The notes below the pieces were generated by a model that saw only the letters and a list, made by a program, of their open reading frames with translations, made no database searches and was not told the DNA's origin. DNA of 64,000 nt from assembly GCF_034440735.1 (NCBI RefSeq), contig NZ_CP140098.1, positions 668,501-732,500 of the forward strand, given 5' to 3'. The stretch is from Deinococcus sp. AB2017081 (lineage in GTDB: Bacteria; Deinococcota; Deinococci; Deinococcales; Deinococcaceae). Position numbers and translations under genes: made by a program. Of this stretch, positions 19,225 to 26,977 are shown one piece after another. The number at the start of each line of letters is the position of its first letter. Position 1 is the first letter of the stretch.

Positions 19225-19385
19225 TCTGGCCTGAGAGGGCCGTGCAGTGCAGTCCACGATGTACATGATGCACTTGAGGGAGGCGCCCACCTCTGGGATC
19301 GTTAAAAACGGGCGCGCGAACCGCGAGGCCGGGTCAGACCCGCCGAGCCGATCCACACAGGGAGCCTCCGGGCTCCCTCTTTTTT
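19225..19385 (+). ncRNA. stand-alone structured small RNA of about 160 nt, class unassigned
   Basis: Bounded by a consensus promoter and a strong intrinsic terminator (GGGAGCC 19360-19366 with GGCTCCC 19371-19377, then a T-run to 19385). The interior has several short helices, for example GGCC with GGCC near the 5' end and GTGCA with TGCAC. The 5' and 3' parts can pair in broken segments, which suggests a rod. It lacks the GGAAGGAAGCAGC signature of SRP RNA. A 6S-like RNA is possible but unproven. The downstream deaminase gene has its own promoter. Confidence 0.6.
19360..19385 (+). terminator. intrinsic terminator of the small RNA
   Basis: A 7-bp GC-rich stem with a four-base loop, followed by TCT and five T residues. 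Confidence 0.85.
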
Positions 19386-19438
19386 GCTCAAGCATCGGCA
19401 AAGGGCGAAGGCCCACCGACGGCGCGGCGGCGCGTCTC

Positions 19439-19450
19439 TACAGTGCCCCC
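19439..19450 (+). promoter_or_regulatory. leaderless-type promoter (-10 TACAGT)
   Basis: TACAGT at 19439-19444, then six bases, then the ATG at 19451. Confidence 0.6.
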
Positions 19451-20020
19451 ATGTCGACCCGCCCGGAACCACACACGCCGCCCCTGGATCACGCCCGCTA
19501 CCTGCGTGAAGCGCTGGCCCTGGCCCGCGAGGGGCAGGCCGCCGGAAGTGCCCCGGTGGGCGCGGTGCTGGTGGATGCCAGCGGCGAGGTCGTCGGACGG
19601 GGCCGCAACCGGCACAAGGAACCGCAGACGGCCGACCACATCGGGGACGCGGGTCTGGCGCACGCAGAGATGGATCTGTACTTCCAGCTGGGCAACCCCG
19701 AGCAGCCCGAGACCCTGACCCTGTACACCAGTCTGGAGCCCTGCCTGATGTGCGGCGGGGCCAGCGCCCTGATGGGCATCGGGCGGATCGTGTGGGCCAC
19801 TGCCGACCCGTGGGGCGGCTCGGGCCGTGTGATCGAGTGGTCGAAGCACCCCGCCATGCAGGACACCGAGGTCATCCCCTGCCCCGACGCCGCCCTGGAG
19901 CATGAGGGCGCCGTCCTGTTCGCCCCGGAGGCGAAACGCGCCTTCCCGGACGAGGGCTGGGCGCTGTGGCAGGAGAAGTATCCGCGGGAGACCGCCGGAG
20001 TGGAAGCTCTAGCCCAGTGA
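19451..20020 (+). CDS. nucleoside deaminase (cytidine/deoxycytidylate deaminase fold)
   Basis: A 189-residue zinc hydrolase. LAHAEMDLYFQLG gives the HxE motif (zinc His and catalytic Glu), and YTSLEPCLMCGGASALMG gives the PCxxC zinc pair. These are the marks of the TadA/guanine deaminase branch, which removes amino groups from nucleobases or nucleosides. The C-terminal extension after residue 130 is longer than in tRNA-specific TadA, so a free base or nucleoside substrate is more likely. It overlaps the stop of the convergent kinase gene by 12 bases. Confidence 0.8.
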   Translation: MSTRPEPHTPPLDHARYLREALALAREGQAAGSAPVGAVLVDASGEVVGRGRNRHKEPQTADHIGDAGLAHAEMDLYFQLGNPEQPETLTLYTSLEPCLMCGGASALMGIGRIVWATADPWGGSGRVIEWSKHPAMQDTEVIPCPDAALEHEGAVLFAPEAKRAFPDEGWALWQEKYPRETAGVEALAQ

Positions 20021-20545
20021 CCTGACCCACGCCAGCACGTCCCGCAGCGCGTCCGGGCCAGTCGTGTCAACCCACAGCAGCGGCGCGTCCAGGGCCAGCG
20101 GCGTCCAGCAGCAGTGACCGGGCAGCGGGCCGTAGTCCATCGGCCGGTCGATGACGGGCCGCGCTCCCGACGCCACCCGCGCGTCGTGCCGGGCCTGAAG
20201 GATATCTACCGGCGCGTCGCAGTAGACCTGCGCTAGCCGTGCCCCGTGCGAGGCTGCCAGTCCTGTCAGCTTTGGTTCGCTCAGGCCCCGGTAGAAGTGC
20301 GTCTCCAGCACGGTGTTCACACCCGCCGCCAGCGTCACGCCCGCCACGTGGTACATCAACGTGAAGCTCAGGGGGCCGCTCTGGGCCGGCTTCAGATCCG
20401 ACAGCCCCTCGTGCAGGAGCGCCTTGTACTCGTCCTTGGTCACGAAGGGCCAGCGCAGCGCAGTCGCCAGCCGGGCACCCAGCGTGGACTTGCCAGAGGC
20501 CGGCATCCCGGTCACGACGAGCAGGAGTGGGCCGGGGCTGGACAT
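20009..20545 (-). CDS. P-loop kinase-like AAA ATPase
   Basis: A 178-residue small-molecule kinase-like protein. LLLVVTGMPASGKSTLGARL is the Walker A loop, and VLETHFYRG and RLAQVYCDAP are typical of the gluconate/shikimate-kinase-like fold. The substrate is unknown. The start at 20545 lies seven bases after TACGCT on the minus strand, which rules out the longer frame. A second, related P-loop protein is encoded at 21400-21909 on the same strand. Confidence 0.7.
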   Translation of the reverse strand: MSSPGPLLLVVTGMPASGKSTLGARLATALRWPFVTKDEYKALLHEGLSDLKPAQSGPLSFTLMYHVAGVTLAAGVNTVLETHFYRGLSEPKLTGLAASHGARLAQVYCDAPVDILQARHDARVASGARPVIDRPMDYGPLPGHCCWTPLALDAPLLWVDTTGPDALRDVLAWVRSLG

Positions 20546-20558
20546 GTTCCAGAGCGTA
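20546..20558 (-). promoter_or_regulatory. leaderless-type promoter (-10 TACGCT)
   Basis: On the minus strand TACGCT (20558-20553), seven bases before the ATG at 20545. Confidence 0.55.
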
Positions 20559-20689
20559 CCCGTGCTGGACGCTGGACGCCCCGTCATACGGCCTCCGTCC
20601 ATTGCCGGGAGTCTGTCGTTTCTCCTTCGCTGCTCCGCGAGCCCGGCTCTGTTTCCCCCGCTTTCAGCGGGAGGGGGTCGGAGTCCTCC

Positions 20690-21403
20690 TCACCTCAGCG
20701 GTTCGTAGCTCACCCAGTCCACCAGCATCGTCCGCTCGCCCGGCGTCCACGCCCCCCCGAAATCGCTGTCCGAGGGCCACACGTTGAACATCACGTGCGC
20801 GGCCTGCGTGGGCACCACGTCGGTGACCTCGTGAACCACCCGGCCGTCCACGGAGAAGCGCACCCGCTGGGGTGTCCACTCCCACGCATAGGTGTGGAAA
20901 CCGGTGCTCAGGTTGCGGCCCGTGTCCGTGAGGCGCTGCCGCACGATGGGCACCGTGCGGTACACACTCGTCCACAGGGCCTGAGGCGCGTCGCCGGGCA
21001 GTTCCACGTCCAGTTCGGTGGCCGAGCCGTCCACGTAGGTGAAGAAGGCGCTGATCGAGCCGCTGCGGGCCGGGCCGGCGGCCCGCAGCCGCGCCGTGTA
21101 CGTGCCGTAGCCGGAGACCTGCCGCGTGGCGAGTTCGGCGGCCCGTGCCCCGCCCCGCGCGTCCACTGTCAGGCGCAGGCGCAGCAGGCCGCCCTGCACC
21201 TGCACGTGCTCCGGTGCCCACGTGCCGCTCAGGGGGCCGCGCACCCAGAACGGCGTGCCGCCGGCCGACACCACCCAGCGGTCGCGGTTCAGGGTCAGGA
21301 AGTCGTCGCGCCATGCGCCGCCCGGCGTGGTCTGCGGGGCCGCGCCCGTCCCCAGGAGCACCGTGGCCACGCCCAGCAGCAGGGCGGTCAGCCGCACCCT
21401 CAT
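20690..21403 (-). CDS. secreted GH16-family glucanase
   Basis: A 237-residue exported glycoside hydrolase. Residues 1-20 are a signal peptide. The rest is a concanavalin-like fold with the GH16 active-site motif in SATELDVELPG (ExDxE: nucleophile, helper Asp, acid/base) and FHTYAWEWTPQRVRFSVDG, the typical later strand. GH16 enzymes cut beta-1,3 or beta-1,3-1,4 glucans and related polymers. Its ATG overlaps the stop of the upstream kinase-like gene (ATGA), an odd pairing of a cytoplasmic and an exported protein. Confidence 0.8.
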   Translation of the reverse strand: MRVRLTALLLGVATVLLGTGAAPQTTPGGAWRDDFLTLNRDRWVVSAGGTPFWVRGPLSGTWAPEHVQVQGGLLRLRLTVDARGGARAAELATRQVSGYGTYTARLRAAGPARSGSISAFFTYVDGSATELDVELPGDAPQALWTSVYRTVPIVRQRLTDTGRNLSTGFHTYAWEWTPQRVRFSVDGRVVHEVTDVVPTQAAHVMFNVWPSDSDFGGAWTPGERTMLVDWVSYEPLR

Positions 21404-21909
21404 GCCGTCAGGGCGTCCAGCAGCGCGGTGAAGGCCTGTGCCTCCGACTTTCCGGCCGTGTCCACCACCACGTGGGGCGTGCTCCACGGCTCGAACTCCT
21501 GGGCGGACGCCTGCACGGACTCCCAGGTGGGCGGAATCCACTCGCCCACCCGGTTCGCCGGGTCGTTTCGCCGCCCCTCCACCCGCTGCCGGTGCTGCGT
21601 CGCGTCCGAACAGATGACCTCGATGTTGACGAGCCGCACGTCCGCCTCCTGCGCTACCCCGGCCCACGCCTGACGCGTGACGGCCAGCGGGTTCACCACG
21701 TCCACCACGACGGCGTGACCCAGCCGCAGGTTGTCCAGCGCCAGCGCGTACGACACGGCGTAGCCCTCGACCGTTGCCGTCAGGCCACAGCGCAGCAGCG
21801 CCGCCTCAATGGTGTCCACGCGCAGATATGCGGCCCCCAGGTGCCGGGCGAGCTGCCGCGCCAGGGTGGACTTGCCGCTGCCGGGCACGCCGGAGGTGAC
21901 ATAGAGCAT
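21400..21909 (-). CDS. small AAA/P-loop kinase-like protein
   Basis: A 169-residue protein with MLYVTSGVPGSGKSTLARQL (Walker A) at the very N-terminus, AVVVDVVNPLAVTRQAW and a basic lid-like HRQRVEGRRNDP. It belongs to the same broad group of P-loop phosphotransferases as the protein at 20009-20545, but the two are not close copies. The start is set by TAAGCT six bases upstream. Its stop overlaps the start of the GH16 gene, so the two are co-translated. Confidence 0.7.
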   Translation of the reverse strand: MLYVTSGVPGSGKSTLARQLARHLGAAYLRVDTIEAALLRCGLTATVEGYAVSYALALDNLRLGHAVVVDVVNPLAVTRQAWAGVAQEADVRLVNIEVICSDATQHRQRVEGRRNDPANRVGEWIPPTWESVQASAQEFEPWSTPHVVVDTAGKSEAQAFTALLDALTA

Positions 21910-21921
21910 GTGGTGAGCTTA
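21910..21921 (-). promoter_or_regulatory. leaderless-type promoter (-10 TAAGCT)
   Basis: On the minus strand TAAGCT (21921-21916), six bases before the ATG at 21909. Confidence 0.55.
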
Positions 21922-21931
21922 CCCTCTGTCA

Positions 21932-22540
21932 TCACGTCAGCAGGTCGTCGCGTTCTCCGTCCCGCACCAGCACGTCGCCGTCGCGCAGCCGCCAGTGCGG
22001 GAGGCCCTGGGCGGCCAGCTGATCGGCCAGCCGCGTGCAGTCGGCCGTCTCGGGATGGCCCGGCGAATCGACATGCGGCATGAACAGCCGGTCGAGGATG
22101 CCCAGGCCGGTCGTGACCGGATCGGGCATGTCGCCAATCGGATCGACCGCCGCCAGCGGCAGCAGATCCGGCGACAGGATGCACGGCCCGGCGCTGAAGC
22201 CCGCGTACACCACGGCGTCCCGGTGCAGCAGCTCCAGAATGGCCGCGTCCGCCCCGGTCTCGGCCAGCACGCGGCGCAGGGTGAACACGTTGCCGCCCCG
22301 CACGAACAGCAGGTCGAAGTCCTGGAGCCGCTCCACCGCGTCCGGTGCCCGCAGGTCGAGCAGGGTCACGTCCAGCCCGAGCTGTTCCAGGTCGCCGACG
22401 TCCCGATCCAGCGAGTCCTGCCGGAAGGGCAGGCCCTCCACGGCGTTGCGGATCAGCGCGGTTCTGCGGCCACCCCGCAGCATGCCCAGCAGCCGGTGCG
22501 TGTGGTTGCCCATCCGGAACGACGACAGATACAGGCGCAT
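21932..22540 (-). CDS. S51-family peptidase / type 1 glutamine amidotransferase-like protein
   Basis: A 202-residue protein of the dipeptidase E group. DLLFVRGGNVFTLRRVLAE is the family strand-turn, and VVYAGFSAGPCILSPDLLPL holds the nucleophilic Ser in GxSAG. MFMPHVDSPGH-like residues (LFMPHVDSPGHPETA) supply the His. S51 enzymes release N-terminal Asp dipeptides in the cytoplasm or act on related substrates such as cyanophycin. Several frames extend upstream, but TACACT six bases before the ATG at 22540 fixes the start. Confidence 0.8.
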   Translation of the reverse strand: MRLYLSSFRMGNHTHRLLGMLRGGRRTALIRNAVEGLPFRQDSLDRDVGDLEQLGLDVTLLDLRAPDAVERLQDFDLLFVRGGNVFTLRRVLAETGADAAILELLHRDAVVYAGFSAGPCILSPDLLPLAAVDPIGDMPDPVTTGLGILDRLFMPHVDSPGHPETADCTRLADQLAAQGLPHWRLRDGDVLVRDGERDDLLT

Positions 22541-22552
22541 GGGCGGAGTGTA
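22541..22552 (-). promoter_or_regulatory. leaderless-type promoter (-10 TACACT)
   Basis: On the minus strand TACACT (22552-22547), six bases before the ATG at 22540. Confidence 0.55.
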
Positions 22553-22580
22553 GAGGAGGGAACGCTCCCGGCCCCGGCGG

Positions 22581-23444
22581 TCAGACGGCCGCCGCGTCCG
22601 CCACCAGCCGCTGCCGGGCCCGGTCGATCCGGCGGGCGTCCTCGCTGCCGGGCGGGCTCGTGAGCGCCACGATCCTGAAGTCGCTGTCGCCGGTCGAGAG
22701 CACGTCGCAGTCGACGTGGATGTCACCGACGACGGGATGCTCGACCGTCTTGCGATCCTCGGTGTGCTGACTGACCTCTGCGCCCCGCCACAGGGCCGCG
22801 AAGGTCGCGTTCCCGGCGATCAGCCGCTGGAGCAGCTCGACCAGCCGGGTGTCGGTGGGGTACCGGACGCTGGCGCGGCGCAGGTCCGCGACGATGGCCC
22901 GGTTGGAGGCCTCCAGGCTGCTCGACTGCACCGGCCAGGCCTCCACCTGCCCCGCCTGCCCCGGCACCGGAAAGCGGGCCCGCACGAGACTGCGCTGTTC
23001 CGGCGCAACTGCTGCCGGGTCGCCCAGCAGGGCCGCCCACGTGGGACTCCACCACGCCAGCCGCCAGTCGGCGGTGAACACGGCCACCGCCACGTCGCCC
23101 AGGCGCGTGACCAGCCGCTGGACGCCCGGCGGCACGGTGTCCTCGATGACGGCCGGTGCGGGCGGCTGCAGTCCGGCCAGCCGGTACAGGTGGTCGCGCT
23201 CGGTGGTCTCCAGCTGGAGGGCCCGCGCCAGCGCCGCCACCGCCCCGGCCGAAGGCGTGGCCGCCCGGCCCTGCTCCAGCCGCACGAGGTAATCGACGGA
23301 AATACCCGCCAGTTCCGCCAGTTCTTCCCGCCGCAGCCCGGCGGTGCGCCGCCGCCGCGTGACCGGCAGCCCCGCCCCGGCCGGGTCGAGCCGGTCGCGC
23401 CACGCCCGCAGCGTGGCCCCCAGACCGAGTTCGGAGGATGTCAC
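22581..23444 (-). CDS. XRE-type regulator with MmyB-like ligand-binding domain
   Basis: A 287-residue regulator. The N-terminal helix-turn-helix (about residues 25-85) includes TAGLRREELAELAGISVDYL and LEQGRAATPSA. The C-terminal half (about 110-275) is a PAS-like MmyB/MLTR ligand-binding domain with WRLAWWSPTWAALLGDP. Such proteins usually regulate an adjacent redox or small-molecule enzyme. Here the divergent gene encodes a glyoxalase-fold protein 102 bases away. The GTG at 23444 is placed six bases after TACCAT. Confidence 0.8.
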   Translation of the reverse strand: MTSSELGLGATLRAWRDRLDPAGAGLPVTRRRRTAGLRREELAELAGISVDYLVRLEQGRAATPSAGAVAALARALQLETTERDHLYRLAGLQPPAPAVIEDTVPPGVQRLVTRLGDVAVAVFTADWRLAWWSPTWAALLGDPAAVAPEQRSLVRARFPVPGQAGQVEAWPVQSSSLEASNRAIVADLRRASVRYPTDTRLVELLQRLIAGNATFAALWRGAEVSQHTEDRKTVEHPVVGDIHVDCDVLSTGDSDFRIVALTSPPGSEDARRIDRARQRLVADAAAV

Positions 23445-23456
23445 GGCCGCATGGTA
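23445..23456 (-). promoter_or_regulatory. leaderless-type promoter (-10 TACCAT)
   Basis: On the minus strand TACCAT (23456-23451), six bases before the GTG at 23444. Confidence 0.55.
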
Positions 23457-23546
23457 GCGGGTGGCGCGGAGGCCAAGGGTGGTCTTTTCCGTCCCCCCGT
23501 CGGCGCGTCCCTGGTTGGCCGCCCGTCCGGGCAGGACACTGCGGCC

Positions 23547-23960
23547 ATGACCGGACTTCAATTCTCCATGCACCACTTCGGCCTCTCGGTGGCCGACCTC
23601 GACGCGACCATCGCGTGGTACACCGACACCCTCGACTTCGAACTGGAGTCTGCCTACGACATTCCAGCGCTGTCAGCACGGGCGGCCTTTCTGCGCCACG
23701 GGAGCGTCTGGGTGGAACTGTTCGAGGTCAGCGGAGCCGTACCCGCCCCGGAGAACGCCCAGGATCTGCGGGTGCACGGGCTCCGGCACGTGGCGCTGGC
23801 GGTCGACGACATCGGTGCGACCCGCGACCTGTTGCGGACACGGGGCGTGGAGTTCGTCTCGGAACCCGCGACCGTGCCGGGCTCCGGCGGCGACCGATAT
23901 GCCTTTTTTCGCGACAACAACGGCATCCTGATCGAGCTGTACGAGATGCACCGGGCCTGA
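23547..23960 (+). CDS. VOC-family (glyoxalase/dioxygenase fold) protein
   Basis: A 137-residue protein with the paired beta-alpha-beta-beta-beta units of the vicinal oxygen chelate fold. The likely metal ligands are the His in MHHFGLSVADLD, the Glu in VWVELFEV, the His in LRHVALAVDD and the Glu in GILIELYEM. The reaction could be isomerisation, lyase or dioxygenase chemistry; small stand-alone VOC proteins cannot be assigned by sequence alone. It is divergent from the XRE regulator and probably controlled by it. A weak GACACT box lies six bases before the ATG. Confidence 0.8.
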   Translation: MTGLQFSMHHFGLSVADLDATIAWYTDTLDFELESAYDIPALSARAAFLRHGSVWVELFEVSGAVPAPENAQDLRVHGLRHVALAVDDIGATRDLLRTRGVEFVSEPATVPGSGGDRYAFFRDNNGILIELYEMHRA

Positions 23961-23991
23961 GCTTGGAAGGCTGTCCGCCCCATCCCTCGGC

Positions 23992-25008
23992 TCAGCGCCA
24001 GCCCAGGCCGGGAGCCACGTGCGTCAGGATGCTCTCGATCAGGTGGGCGTTGTAGTCCACGCCCAGCTGGTTCGGGATGGTCAGCAGCAGCGTGTCGGCC
24101 TCGGCAATCGCCTCGTCCTGCCGCAGCTCCTCGATCAGGCGATCCGGCTCGGCGGCGTAGCTGCGGCCGAACACTGCACGGTACTGGTCGATCAGCCCGA
24201 ACTGATCCTGCCCCTGCTGCCGCCCGAAGTACAGGCGATCCTGGTCGTTCACCAGCGCGAAGATGCTGCGGCTGACCGACACGCGCGGCTCGCGGGGGTG
24301 CCCCGCCTCCTGCCACGCCGCCCGGTACGCGCGGATCTGCTCAGCCTGCTGGATGTGGAAGGGCTGCCCGCTCTCGTCCTGCTTCAGGGTGGAACTCTGG
24401 AGGTTCATGCCGTGCCGCGCCGCCCACTCGGCCGTCGCGTTCGACGCCGCCCCCCACCAGATGCGCTCGCGCAGGCCCGCCGAGTACGGCTCCAGCCGCA
24501 GCAGTCCCGGCGGGTTCGGAAACATCGGGCGCGGACTGGGCTGGGCAAAACCCTGGCCCTCCAGCACGTTCAGGAACACCTCGGCGTGCCGCCGGGCCAT
24601 GTCCTCCTCGGATTTGCCGGGCGCGGGGGCGTAGCCGAAGTGCCGCCACCCGTCGATCACCTGCTCCGGCGACCCGCGACTGATGCCCAGTTGCAGCCGC
24701 CCCCCCGAGATCAGGTCGGCCGAACCCGCGTCCTCGGCCATGTACAGCGGGTTTTCGTAGCGCATGTCGATCACGCCGGTGCCCAGCTCGATGCGCCTCG
24801 TCTTCGCGCCCATCGCGGCCAGCAGTGGGAACGGCGACCCCAGCTGCTGCGCGAAGTGATGCACCCGCACATACGCGCCGTCCGCGCCCAGTTCCTCGGC
24901 GGCGATCGCGAGGTCAATGGTCTGGTGCAGCACCTCCGCCGCCGACCGCGTGCCGGATTGCGGCGACGGGTTCCAGTGCCCGAACGAGAGAAAGCCGATC
25001 TTCTTCAT
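23992..25008 (-). CDS. LLM-class flavin-dependent monooxygenase
   Basis: A 338-residue luciferase-like (beta/alpha)8 enzyme that uses reduced FMN. The N-terminal KIGFLSFGHW, the AIAAEELGADGAYVRVHHFA strand-helix and LISGGRLQLGISRGSPEQVI are the family marks. FRGRS-like C-terminal regions bind flavin phosphate. Substrate specificity cannot be told. Here a GGAGGT site directly before the ATG shows a leadered message, unlike many neighbours, with TACTCT about 9 bases further up. A MITE lies just upstream. Confidence 0.8.
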   Translation of the reverse strand: MKKIGFLSFGHWNPSPQSGTRSAAEVLHQTIDLAIAAEELGADGAYVRVHHFAQQLGSPFPLLAAMGAKTRRIELGTGVIDMRYENPLYMAEDAGSADLISGGRLQLGISRGSPEQVIDGWRHFGYAPAPGKSEEDMARRHAEVFLNVLEGQGFAQPSPRPMFPNPPGLLRLEPYSAGLRERIWWGAASNATAEWAARHGMNLQSSTLKQDESGQPFHIQQAEQIRAYRAAWQEAGHPREPRVSVSRSIFALVNDQDRLYFGRQQGQDQFGLIDQYRAVFGRSYAAEPDRLIEELRQDEAIAEADTLLLTIPNQLGVDYNAHLIESILTHVAPGLGWR

Positions 25009-25326
25009 ACCTCCAGAGTAGCGTTTTAGCTTGAAAAAGTAAACTGGTTTGATATATAAATCTGTCAGTAGCAATGGTTCGGACAGTTTCATGACGCCGC
25101 TCCAGAGGGAAACAGTATTCGCCGGCTGGGACGCGATGCCTGTTCACCCCCTCCCAGCCTACCCCCTCAAGGGGGAGGGGCAAAAACACCGTGTCCATCG
25201 TGTTCTTGAGGACTTCTCGTCAAAAGTGTCCGAACCATTGAGTAGCCGGACAGGCGGTGTATCGCTCACCTACGCCCAATGGCGCATGACAGCGGCCGGG
25301 CCTGCGCGCTCGAATGGGCTTTATCC
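25009..25326. other. intergenic region carrying a MITE
   Basis: The 318 bases between the divergent monooxygenase and acetyltransferase genes consist largely of a 169-bp inverted-repeat element (25072-25240). Outside it I see the monooxygenase promoter on the left and no clear promoter for the acetyltransferase on the right. Confidence 0.6.
25072..25240. mobile_element. MITE, 169 bp, 14-bp perfect terminal inverted repeats, 5-bp target duplication
   Basis: CAATGGTTCGGACA (25072-25085) is perfectly inverted as TGTCCGAACCATTG (25227-25240). After one mismatch a further TTT/AAA pairs. AGTAG flanks both ends directly (25067-25071 and 25241-25245). The interior has a CCCCCT/AGGGGG palindrome and no ORF. 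This is a complete non-autonomous element; the transposase family that mobilised it is not identified. Confidence 0.85.
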
Positions 25327-26133
25327 ATGACCGAAGCCGACGCCATCGCGCGGGCCGATGCTCCCCGCACCCGTCAGACCCTTGCCGCCGACCTGCGTGC
25401 CGTGGGGGTGCAGCCGGGCGACGTGCTGATCGTGCATGTCAGCCTCAGCCGCCTGGGCTGGGTCGCGGGTGGCCCGGTGGCGGTCATCCAGGCCTTGCAG
25501 GACGCCGTGACGCCGCTGGGCACGCTGGTCATGCCCACCTTCACCCTCCAGCTGACCGACCCGGCCGGGTGGCGACGCTTCGCCGTGCCGGAAGAGTGGT
25601 GGGAGACCATCCGCGCCGAGATGTCCGCCTTCGACCCGGCGCTGACGCCCAGTCGCGGGATGGGACAGGTCGCGGAGCTGTTCCGGACATTCCCGGACGT
25701 GCGGCGCAGCGACCACCCGCACAGCTCGTTTGCGGCGTGGGGGCAGCACGCCCAGGCGATCACCGCAGACCACCCGCTGGCCTACTCGCTGGGCGACGGT
25801 TCGCCGCTGGCCCGCGTGTACGACCTGAACGGCAAGGTGCTCCTGCTGGGCACCGAGGTCAACACGAGCCTGCACCTCGCGGAAGTCCGCGCCGGGCAGC
25901 AGCCCACGGTGCCGTTCAGCGGCCCCATCCAGCGGGGTGGGCAGCGCCAGTGGGTGACCTTCGACGAGACCGACTACAACGAGGAGGCCTTTCCACCCGT
26001 GAAGGCCGCGTTTGAGGTAACCGGCGCGGTTACGGTCGGCACGGTCGGTTCCGCCACCGCAAAACTCATGTCCCAGCGCGAGGTGGTGGATTTCGGGGTG
26101 CAGTGGTGGCGGAAAGGTGCTGGAGGAGCGTGA
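25327..26133 (+). CDS. AAC(3)-family N-acetyltransferase
   Basis: A 268-residue protein of the aminoglycoside 3-N-acetyltransferase fold. GDVLIVHVSLSRLGWVAGG is the N-terminal CoA-binding signature, GTLVMPTFTLQ follows, and SDHPHSSFAAWG, LGDGSPLARVYDLNGKVLLLG and NTSLHLAEVRAG complete the active-site set. The enzyme transfers acetyl from acetyl-CoA to an amine; many chromosomal members act on unknown cell metabolites, so drug resistance is only a possibility. The ATG at 25327 gives the usual length. No good ribosome binding site is visible. Confidence 0.8.
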   Translation: MTEADAIARADAPRTRQTLAADLRAVGVQPGDVLIVHVSLSRLGWVAGGPVAVIQALQDAVTPLGTLVMPTFTLQLTDPAGWRRFAVPEEWWETIRAEMSAFDPALTPSRGMGQVAELFRTFPDVRRSDHPHSSFAAWGQHAQAITADHPLAYSLGDGSPLARVYDLNGKVLLLGTEVNTSLHLAEVRAGQQPTVPFSGPIQRGGQRQWVTFDETDYNEEAFPPVKAAFEVTGAVTVGTVGSATAKLMSQREVVDFGVQWWRKGAGGA

Positions 26134-26156
26134 AGTCGCTGATGTGGCTAATGTGC

Positions 26157-26168
26157 TAAAATTGTGTC
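26157..26168 (+). promoter_or_regulatory. leaderless-type promoter (-10 TAAAAT)
   Basis: TAAAAT at 26157-26162 is followed by six bases and the ATG at 26169; it drives the HTH/PIN pair. Confidence 0.6.
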
Positions 26169-26549
26169 ATGACGGCCCTGCCTTCAGTCCTGGTTTTCAC
26201 CCCTGCGGAGGTCGCGGGCGTGCTGCGCGTCACGCCGGAGACCATCCGCCGGAAGATCGTGTCCGGAGAACTAGGCGCTGTCGAGGTCGGTGGCAGGGAG
26301 CGCAAGCAGTACCGCATCACGGCCACCGACCTGAGCGCGTGGCTCGGGCCAGAGCGTGCTGGGCAACTGTTCGGCATCGGGGCCAGCCTGCGTGCGGTCG
26401 AGGAGGCTTTTGCCGCCCACCCCTATGAAGAGGTTGAGGCGGCGATAGCGGAAGCGGTGCAGGTTGTGAAAGCGCGGCGCGAGACCGCGACGGGCGAGAC
26501 GCAGGCCACCCCCACGGCCGAGGAGATCAGGGCGCGGTTTGGCCGTTGA
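26169..26549 (+). CDS. excisionase-type HTH antitoxin
   Basis: A 126-residue protein. The N-terminal 60 residues form a MerR/excisionase-like helix-turn-helix (FTPAEVAGVLRVTPETIRRK, then VGGRERKQYRITATDLSAWL). The rest is helical and ends in a charged tail. Its stop overlaps the TTG start of a PIN-domain gene, the standard layout of a type II toxin-antitoxin pair in which the first protein represses the promoter and masks the nuclease. The pairing is the main evidence for the antitoxin role. Confidence 0.7.
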   Translation: MTALPSVLVFTPAEVAGVLRVTPETIRRKIVSGELGAVEVGGRERKQYRITATDLSAWLGPERAGQLFGIGASLRAVEEAFAAHPYEEVEAAIAEAVQVVKARRETATGETQATPTAEEIRARFGR

Positions 26550-26962
26550 GACGCTTGATTCTCGATACCCACTGCTTCCTGAGCGCGGTCGCCGCCCACG
26601 CGCATGGGCGCGATACCGCCCTGGCCCGCACGTGGCAGGATTTCCGCACCCGTGAACTCGGATTGGTCTTCGGTGAGATCCTGCTGCTGGAGATTCAGCG
26701 CGTCCTCGACTACCCCAGCGTGGCCCGCCTGGGCATCAGCGCTGGCACGGCATTTACGGCCGCCACGGAACTGCTGTTGTTGGGCGAGTACGCCGCGCCT
26801 GTCCCGGCGATCTCCTGGCCGACGTTGAGCGACCGGAACGACTGGCACCTCTTCGATCTGCTGTACCACACGGGAGCAGACGCGCTGGTGACGCGAGACG
26901 TGCAGGTCTTGAAAGCGGGGCGAACGTTGGGGATGCCGGTGTTCTCGCCGGATGAGCTGTAG
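26546..26962 (+). CDS. PIN-domain ribonuclease toxin
   Basis: A 138-residue PIN-fold protein of the COG1569 group. The acidic residues that bind metal are visible in RLILDTHCFLSAV (first Asp), LLLEIQRVLDYP (Glu), DRNDWHLFDLLYHT (Asp) and ALVTRDVQVLK (Asp). PIN toxins cut RNA, often tRNA or mRNA. The TTG start at 26546 overlaps the antitoxin stop, so translation is coupled and the toxin should be made in smaller amounts. Confidence 0.75.
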   Translation: MRRLILDTHCFLSAVAAHAHGRDTALARTWQDFRTRELGLVFGEILLLEIQRVLDYPSVARLGISAGTAFTAATELLLLGEYAAPVPAISWPTLSDRNDWHLFDLLYHTGADALVTRDVQVLKAGRTLGMPVFSPDEL

Positions 26963-26977
26963 AGGAGGGTCGGAGTG

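Noticed and set aside
19225..19385. SRP RNA or tmRNA at the small RNA locus
   Set aside because: The conserved SRP loop sequence is absent and the transcript is too short for tmRNA. The presence of a deaminase gene next door, as in Bacillus, is not enough.
19247..19450. N-terminal extension of the deaminase into the small RNA region
   Set aside because: The extension would cross a strong intrinsic terminator, and a -10 box sits six bases before the ATG at 19451.
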